NCBI GenBank assembly: GCA_036555125.1
Contig: DATBLY010000013.1
Span: 1-49,711, forward strand
Direction of reading: 5' to 3'
Source of the DNA: DATBLY01 sp036555125
Lineage (GTDB): Bacteria; Actinomycetota; UBA4738; HRBIN12
DNA: 49,711 bases
Shown: positions 45,011 through 49,711 of the stretch, piece by piece
Position numbering within the stretch: the first letter of the stretch is position 1
How the letters are laid out: each line of letters begins with the position of its first letter
Translations under genes and position numbers: made by a program
Notes under the pieces: model-generated
The model's database searches: none
The model's input: only the letters and a program-made list of their open reading frames with translations
What the model was told of the DNA's origin: nothing

Positions 45011-46186
45011 CTAGGCGATCGGCGCGTCGACGCCGGGGCGCCAGCGATCGCGCGGCAGGATGTGGTCGGGGATCACCCGCCCCTTGAACCGTTCGATCTG
45101 CGCGAACATCGACTCGATCAGCGTGTCCGAGAGCAGGTGGGGCTCGAGCCCGAGGTCGAGCAGCTTCGTGTGCGCTGCGTTGTAGTAATGCTCCTCGGCC
45201 TCGAACCGCGGGTTGTCGATCGCCTCGACGCGGACGTCGAGACCGACCTCGGCGCCGGCCTTCTGCACGTGTTCGGCCAGCTGGAGCACCGAGAACTGCT
45301 CGGTGAACTGGTTGAAGACGCGGAACTCGCCGCGGTCCGCCGGGTGCAACACCGCCAGCTCGATGCACCGGAGCGTGTCGACGATGTTCAGGTAGCCGCG
45401 GGTCTGTCCGCCCTTGCCGTAGACCGTGAGCGGATGCCCGATCACCGCCTGCACGCAGAAGCGGTTCAGCGCGGTCCCGAAGACGTCGTCGTAGTCGAAG
45501 CGCGTCAGCAGGCGGTCGTCCAGGCGCGTCTCGTCGGTCTCGATCCCGTAGACGACGCCCTGGTTCAGGTCCGTGGCGCGCACGCCCCAGACGCGGCACG
45601 CGAAGTGGACGTTGTGGGAGTCGTGGACCTTCGACAGGTGGTACATCGAGCCGGGCACCTTCGGGAACGGCAGGTAGTCCGACCGCCCGTTGTGGTGGAT
45701 CTCGAGGAACCCTTCCTCGATGTCGATGTTCGGCGTCCCGTACTCGCCCATCGTGCCGAGCTTGACCAGGTGGCAGTCGGGGACCACGTCGCGGATCGCC
45801 CACAGCACGTTCAGGGTGTTCACGACGTTGTTCGTCTGGGTGAAGACGGCGTGATCGCGGTCCTTCATCGAGTACGGCGCGGACGGCAGCTCGCCGTAGT
45901 GCACGACCGCGTCGGGACGGAACTCCGCGAAGACCCCGCGCGTGAGCTCCCAGTCGCACAGGTCCCCCTCGGTGAACGCGATGTCGAGGCCGGTGACGTC
46001 CTTCCAGGCGGCGACGCGCTCGGGGAGCCCCGCGGCGATCGGGGTGAGCGAGTCCGTGCCCGCCTCGGCATGGGCACGGCGGCGCACGTAGTCGTCGACC
46101 ACGTGGACCTCGTGGCCGCGGTTCGAGAACCGCATCGCGGTCGGCCACCCCAGGTAGCCGTCGCCGCCGAGGATCAGGATGCGCAT
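45011..46186 (-). CDS. sqdB: UDP-sulfoquinovose synthase
   Basis: A 391-residue extended SDR. It starts ILILGGDGYLGWPTAMRFSN with the NAD-binding glycines. VHYGELPSAPYSMKDRDHAV, VKLGTMGEYGTPNIDIEEG (about 141-159) and MYHLSKVHDSHNVHFACR with the catalytic Tyr-Lys are specific to SqdB/SQD1/Agl3, which make UDP-sulfoquinovose from UDP-glucose and sulfite. DLNQGVVYGIETDET and GKGGQTRGYLNIVDT complete the match. The product serves sulfolipid in phototrophs and some bacteria, or glycans in Sulfolobus. The SqdX-type transferase is not next door; a GT2 gene is. Confidence 0.94.
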   Translation of the reverse strand: MRILILGGDGYLGWPTAMRFSNRGHEVHVVDDYVRRRAHAEAGTDSLTPIAAGLPERVAAWKDVTGLDIAFTEGDLCDWELTRGVFAEFRPDAVVHYGELPSAPYSMKDRDHAVFTQTNNVVNTLNVLWAIRDVVPDCHLVKLGTMGEYGTPNIDIEEGFLEIHHNGRSDYLPFPKVPGSMYHLSKVHDSHNVHFACRVWGVRATDLNQGVVYGIETDETRLDDRLLTRFDYDDVFGTALNRFCVQAVIGHPLTVYGKGGQTRGYLNIVDTLRCIELAVLHPADRGEFRVFNQFTEQFSVLQLAEHVQKAGAEVGLDVRVEAIDNPRFEAEEHYYNAAHTKLLDLGLEPHLLSDTLIESMFAQIERFKGRVIPDHILPRDRWRPGVDAPIA

Positions 46187-46272
46187 GTCGATGCTCCGTC
46201 TTCAGACATCGGGGGTGCGGGTCATCCTACCGGGAGGCGTGGCTCGGGCGCCGGTGACCCGGCCCGATGGTC

Positions 46273-47547
46273 CTACGCCAGATCGGCGAGGGCATCGAGC
46301 ACGCGGTCCACGTCGTCGGGCGTGTGGTAGTGGCAGAACCCGATCCGCACGGCTCCGCCCGTCCCGAGCAGGCCCAGGCGCTCCATGATCGTGATCGCGT
46401 AGTAGTGCCCGTCCCAGACGTAGATCCCGCGGCGTCCGAGCTCCGTGGCCGTCTTCAGCGGCTCCTGGTCCCCGACGCGCACGGCGAAGGTTGGCGTCCG
46501 CTCGTCGACGCGACCGGGATCGCCGATCCCGTAGAGACGGACCCCTGCGAGCGAGGCCAGGCCGTTCAGGAACCGCGTCGCGAGCTCCCGTTCATGGGCG
46601 GCGATCGCCTCGTACCCGGCGACGAGCCGCGCGCGCCTCGAGGCTGCCGCCCGCCCGTCGGTTCCCGCATCCCCGAGCGAGGCCAGGTAGTCGATCGCCG
46701 CCTCCATCCCGGCCAGACCCTCGTGGTTCTGCGTGCCGGTCTCCCATCGTTCCGGAGCCTCCTCCGGCGCCGGACGGAGCTTGTAAGGGGTCCACGTCTC
46801 CAGGAGCTCCCGCCGGACGGCGAGGACCCCGAGGTGTGGGCCGAAGAACTTGTACGGCGAGCAGGCCAGGATGTCGGCATCCAGCCCGGCGCGGTCGAGG
46901 AGCCGGTGCTGTGCGTAGTGGACGCCGTCGACGGCGACGAGCGCGCCCGCGTCGTGCGCGCGCCGGATCAGCTCGGCGGCCGGCGGGATCGTGCCCACGG
47001 CGTTCGACGCGAGCGTGAACGCGACCAGGCGCGTCCGCCCGGTGAGGGCGGCATCGAAGGAAGCGAGGTCGAGCGTCACGTCGTCCTCGTGGACGTCGAC
47101 CCATCGGACGGTCGCGCCCGCATCCTGCGCGGCCAGCACCCACGGCCGGACGTTGGCGTCGTGGTCGAGCGTCGTGACGACGACCTCGTCCCCGGGCCCG
47201 AGCGTCCGGCCGAACGAACGCGAGAGGTGCAGGAGCAGGGTGGTCGCGTTCGGGCCGAAGACCACCTCGCCGGCATCGGTTCCGGTCAGATCGGCCGCCG
47301 CCCGTCGCGCGCTCGCGATCGTGGCGTCCGTCTCCTCGCTGGCCGCGAACGCGCCGTGGGTGTTCGAGATCCCGCGGCGCAGGTGCCGGCCGATCGCCTC
47401 GATCACGGTGTCGGGGACCTGGGAACCCCCGGGCGCGTCGGCGAAGATCACCGGTCGGCCGTCGTCGCTCGTGCGCGCGAGCGCGGGGAACCTCCGTCGG
47501 AGACCGGCGACATCGAGCGCGGCGACCGGTGCCGCGCGGTCGCTCAC
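46273..47547 (-). CDS. Class V aminotransferase/cysteine desulfurase-like protein
   Basis: A 424-residue PLP enzyme of the SufS/CsdA-like subgroup. Early motifs are VIFADAPGGSQVPDTVIEAI and GPNATTLLLHLSRSFG. TTLDHDANVRPW and VAVDGVHYAQHRLLD hold the cofactor ring Asp and His. The PLP Lys is in ACSPYKFFGPHLGVLAV. ETGTQNHEGLAGMEAAIDYL follows. It differs from true SufS around the catalytic Cys loop, so desulfurase activity is unproven; other beta-eliminating or transaminase reactions are possible. GTG 47547 overlaps the stop of the membrane protein upstream. The frame remains open to 47979 only as a shadow. Confidence 0.88.
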   Translation of the reverse strand: MSDRAAPVAALDVAGLRRRFPALARTSDDGRPVIFADAPGGSQVPDTVIEAIGRHLRRGISNTHGAFAASEETDATIASARRAAADLTGTDAGEVVFGPNATTLLLHLSRSFGRTLGPGDEVVVTTLDHDANVRPWVLAAQDAGATVRWVDVHEDDVTLDLASFDAALTGRTRLVAFTLASNAVGTIPPAAELIRRAHDAGALVAVDGVHYAQHRLLDRAGLDADILACSPYKFFGPHLGVLAVRRELLETWTPYKLRPAPEEAPERWETGTQNHEGLAGMEAAIDYLASLGDAGTDGRAAASRRARLVAGYEAIAAHERELATRFLNGLASLAGVRLYGIGDPGRVDERTPTFAVRVGDQEPLKTATELGRRGIYVWDGHYYAITIMERLGLLGTGGAVRIGFCHYHTPDDVDRVLDALADLA

Positions 47548-48359
47548 GGCCGGGAGACCTCGCCCCGCAGGGTGGTGGCCGTGAGCGCCTCGCCGCGCGC
47601 ACGCAGGTCGACGTACAGCAGCACCGCGACGAGCGCCGTGAACGGCGCCGTGACGATGGTGCCGATCGACGTGAAGATCCAGCGCAGGAACCACGCGTCG
47701 CCGCCCAGCGCGCCGATGATGCCCGAGATCGCGCCCGCGATCAGGCCGGCCACGAAGAACACGCCCACGACGTGCCAGAAGTTCCCCCTCACGAGGTTCC
47801 AGGAGCGCCCGAGGGCGTCCGAGCCCCGCCGGTCCTCGACGATCAGCGCGGGGATCGACACGGACAGCATCACCGCGAAGATCAACCCGGGGATCACGAG
47901 CAGGATCAGGCCGCCCACCACGGCGAGCCCGACCAGGATCGAGACCAGGATCACGCTCCCGATGCGCCGGAACCCCCACCGGTAGCTCGTCTCGACGTCG
48001 ATCGGGTCGCCGAGCGTCGCCTGGGCGGCGGCGCGCACGATCGCCGCCTCCAGGAGGGACCAGATGATCAACGAGATCGCGACCGTGATCACGGCCACGA
48101 GCAGAGCGGTCATCACCCCACCCTCGGTGTCGGGATCCCGCGCGACCTGGGTGAGGAGCGTGCTGACGAGCGTGAGCGGCACGACGACGAGCGCCACGAT
48201 CGTGATCAGCCCCGCGGCGTTCGCCTTGTACACGTTGAAGGCCGCCGAGAGGATCTCGCCGAGCGTCTTCGGAGGGATACCGCCCCCAGGCCCGCCCATC
48301 GTGGGCGGGGGTGGCGGAGGTGGAGGTGGCGGGGTGGGTCCGCCTGGGCCGTCGCTCAT
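47544..48359 (-). CDS. Polytopic membrane protein with a polyproline N-terminus
   Basis: A 271-residue protein. Residues 1-30 are Gly/Pro-rich with a run of ten or so prolines. About six hydrophobic helices follow, including AAGLITIVALVVVPLTLVST, MTALLVAVITVAISLIIWSL, VILVSILVGLAVVGGLILLV and VVGVFFVAGLIAGAISGIIG. The layout resembles the glycerophosphodiester-phosphodiesterase membrane domain family (DUF7847-like/YciC-like), with RRGSDALGRSWNLVRGNFW as the cytosolic loop. No enzymatic residues are visible. It is coupled by GTGA to the class V aminotransferase gene. The function is unknown. Confidence 0.82.
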   Translation of the reverse strand: MSDGPGGPTPPPPPPPPPPTMGGPGGGIPPKTLGEILSAAFNVYKANAAGLITIVALVVVPLTLVSTLLTQVARDPDTEGGVMTALLVAVITVAISLIIWSLLEAAIVRAAAQATLGDPIDVETSYRWGFRRIGSVILVSILVGLAVVGGLILLVIPGLIFAVMLSVSIPALIVEDRRGSDALGRSWNLVRGNFWHVVGVFFVAGLIAGAISGIIGALGGDAWFLRWIFTSIGTIVTAPFTALVAVLLYVDLRARGEALTATTLRGEVSRP

Positions 48360-48436
48360 GAAGGTTCCCTTCGGGTCGGTCCGCGCAGCCTAGTCTCTAC
48401 TGCGCCCCGGCGTCCGACGAGGAGGGTGGTCTCGGC

Positions 48437-49267
48437 ATGCGGTTCGGACTGGATATCGCTCAACACCAGCTCTCGTGGGAGGAGGTCGTCTCGCGAGCGC
48501 GCCTCGCCGAGGATGCCGGGTTCGAGGGCGTCTGGGCCTTCGACCACTTCAAGGCGCTGTACGGCGACCCAGGAGGGCCGGCGCTCGAGGCGTGGACCTT
48601 GCTGGCGGGGCTCGCGCGGGAGACGAGCCGGGTCCGCATCGGGACGCTCGTCACGGGCATGACCCACCGCCAGCCGTCGGTGCTCGCGGCTCAGGTGGTC
48701 ACCGTGGACCACCTGTCCGGCGGGCGCGTGGAGTGCGCCGTCGGAGCGGCGTGGAACGAGCCGGAACACCGCGAGCTCGGGATCGCGTTCCCGCCGGCAG
48801 GCGAGCGCATGGACCGCCTCGAGGAGGGCGTGCAGGCGATGCGGCTCCTCTTCACCCAGGACGACGTCACGTTCGAGGGCCGGTACGTCCGTCTCGAACA
48901 CGCGACGTACCGTCCGCGCCCCATCCAGCGGCCTCACCCGCCGATCTGGGTCGGGGGGACGGGGCGGCAACGGCTCCTGCCGATCGCCGGGCGCCACGCC
49001 GACGCGTGGCACGGCTGGGCCGACGACGCCGACGAGCTGCGCTCGATGATGGGGATCGTGGATCGGGCGGCCGAGGAGGCCGGCCGCGACCCTCGGTCGA
49101 TCCTGCGGGCCTCGAGCCTGTCGATCTCCGAGCCGTGGGACGAGGTCCGCCGGTCCTACGAGTGGATGGCGGGTTGCGGGGTCCGCTACCTGGTGGTGGA
49201 GTGGCCGAGCGAGGGGCAGGAGAGGCTCGAGACGTTCATCGCGGACGTGATGCCGGACCTCGGCTGA
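48437..49267 (+). CDS. LLM-class F420-dependent oxidoreductase
   Basis: A 276-residue luciferase-like protein beginning RFGLDIAQHQLSWEEVVSRA, with EDAGFEGVWAFDHFKALYGD at about 27-46, RIGTLVTGMTHRQPSVLAAQ at about 71-90, and HPPIWVGGTGRQRLLPIAGR near 175-194. This is the pattern of F420-dependent LLM enzymes. It would transfer hydride between F420 and an unknown substrate. GAGGAGGGTGG lies upstream of ATG 48437. It is divergent from the polyproline membrane protein and only distantly like the other LLM gene at 10979. Confidence 0.88.
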   Translation: MRFGLDIAQHQLSWEEVVSRARLAEDAGFEGVWAFDHFKALYGDPGGPALEAWTLLAGLARETSRVRIGTLVTGMTHRQPSVLAAQVVTVDHLSGGRVECAVGAAWNEPEHRELGIAFPPAGERMDRLEEGVQAMRLLFTQDDVTFEGRYVRLEHATYRPRPIQRPHPPIWVGGTGRQRLLPIAGRHADAWHGWADDADELRSMMGIVDRAAEEAGRDPRSILRASSLSISEPWDEVRRSYEWMAGCGVRYLVVEWPSEGQERLETFIADVMPDLG

Positions 49268-49276
49268 GTCGACCCG

Positions 49277-49711
49277 TCACGTCAGGTCCCAGCCGTGCGG
49301 GAGCTCCGGCCGGGCCCACGCCGGATCGGGTCGCCAGCCCTCCCAGTCGCGATCGAACGGCGGCTGCCCGAGCAGGACGTGCTCGACGCCCCGCTCGCCC
49401 CAGTGACGGAACCACGCGGCGTCCTGCTCGGAGAATAGACCCAGCGCAACAGCCTCCGCCAACTCGTCCTCGTCCTTCCAGCTCCACGACGACCGGTCGA
49501 GCGGGATCACCACGTCGATCACGTGGTCCACGGTGTCGAACCCGATGGGTGCGCGCGCGAGCGCCGCCTGCAGGTTCACGTACCACCCGCGCGGCGAGCC
49601 GTCGGGCTCCTGCGTGAACAGGATCGCGTACGGGGTGTCGGGCCACGCCCACGACAGGACCCCGAACGCGAGGTGCTCCCGCAGCTCCAGGTGCCAGGGA
49701 CGATCGGGGAT
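49277..49711 (-). CDS. DUF402 family protein (N-terminus beyond window)
   Basis: An open frame entering from the right edge, 144 residues seen. It reads RPWHLELREHLAFGVLSWAW and later GWYVNLQAALARAPIGFDTV, then DHVIDVVIPLDRSSWSWKDE and DELAEAVALGLFSEQDAAWF, the usual DUF402 pattern. Acidic residues (DHVIDVV, WKDEDEL) match the metal-binding site of nucleoside-phosphatase members such as SC4828-type and FomD-like proteins. The specific substrate is unknown. A GTG at 49579 is not the true start because homology continues upstream to the window edge. Confidence 0.88.
   Translation of the reverse strand: MPDRPWHLELREHLAFGVLSWAWPDTPYAILFTQEPDGSPRGWYVNLQAALARAPIGFDTVDHVIDVVIPLDRSSWSWKDEDELAEAVALGLFSEQDAAWFRHWGERGVEHVLLGQPPFDRDWEGWRPDPAWARPELPHGWDLT

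Overview
The window is very GC-rich and densely coded. It looks like chromosome from an actinobacterium (Actinomycetota), probably a deep-branching or uncultivated one. The evidence is a WhiB-type Fe-S regulator, a PimB-like mannosyltransferase, two F420-type (LLM) oxidoreductases, a PASTA-domain Ser/Thr kinase, many GTG starts, GTGA/ATGA gene overlaps, and many -10-like TANNNT boxes only 6-9 nt before start codons, which suggests leaderless transcription. I cannot resolve class or genus. I see no rRNA, tRNA, CRISPR array, IS element or prophage gene.

Layout. 1-3752 (minus): secreted Calx-beta repeat protein, cut by the window edge. 3922-5594 (minus): heptose pair gmhA-hddA. 5642-5920 (minus): WhiB. 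6108-9709: PimB-like glycosyltransferase, zinc-ribbon membrane protein, SRPBCC protein, ArsA-like ATPase. 9706-12468: overlapping genes for a small Cys protein, ROK kinase, LLM oxidoreductase and 5-formyl-THF cyclo-ligase. 12549-14775: two tandem GcvT-like folate enzymes behind a promoter with a palindromic operator. 15334-17004 (minus): formate-THF ligase. 17082-19549: cNMP/CBS/DUF294 protein with a DnaQ-like exonuclease. 19633-20472: FdhD. 20497-22800 (minus): VIT-like membrane protein, RDD protein and a nonapeptide-repeat protein. 22905-27725: formate dehydrogenase operon. 27766-28383: MobA. 28416-32429: MBL hydrolase, cyclic-2,3-DPG synthetase-like GTPase, carbamate kinase, EEP phosphatase. 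32838-35036: two different phosphofructokinases. 35060-36744: threonine aldolase and a sulfite-oxidase-fold molybdoenzyme. 36748-39563 (minus): PASTA kinase and endonuclease IV. 40288-43955: TPP riboswitch followed by thiE, an AIRS-family gene, a PfkB kinase and psuG. 43964-46186 (minus): GT2 and UDP-sulfoquinovose synthase. 46273-48359 (minus): class V aminotransferase and a polytopic membrane protein. 48437-49267: a second LLM oxidoreductase. 49277-49711 (minus): DUF402 protein, cut by the window edge. No gene-free stretch exceeds about 300 bases.

The most interesting locus is the formate dehydrogenase. Its catalytic gene has an in-frame UGA exactly where the selenocysteine of bacterial FdhF lies, followed by a SECIS-like hairpin with a GGUCU loop. 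The polypeptide starts after the point where the N-terminal molybdopterin Fe4S4 domain should be. That missing domain (CPYCGVGC ... GHLCIKGRFGY) is encoded two genes downstream, at the C-terminus of the 2Fe-2S/4Fe-4S electron-transfer subunit, with a NuoE-NuoF fusion in between. The alpha subunit is therefore split and its pieces are out of order. With FdhD, MobA, formate-THF ligase, 5-formyl-THF cyclo-ligase and two GcvT-like proteins, the first 28 kb reads as a pathway moving methyl or C1 groups through tetrahydrofolate to formate and then to CO2 plus NADH. That pathway is an inference from gene content.
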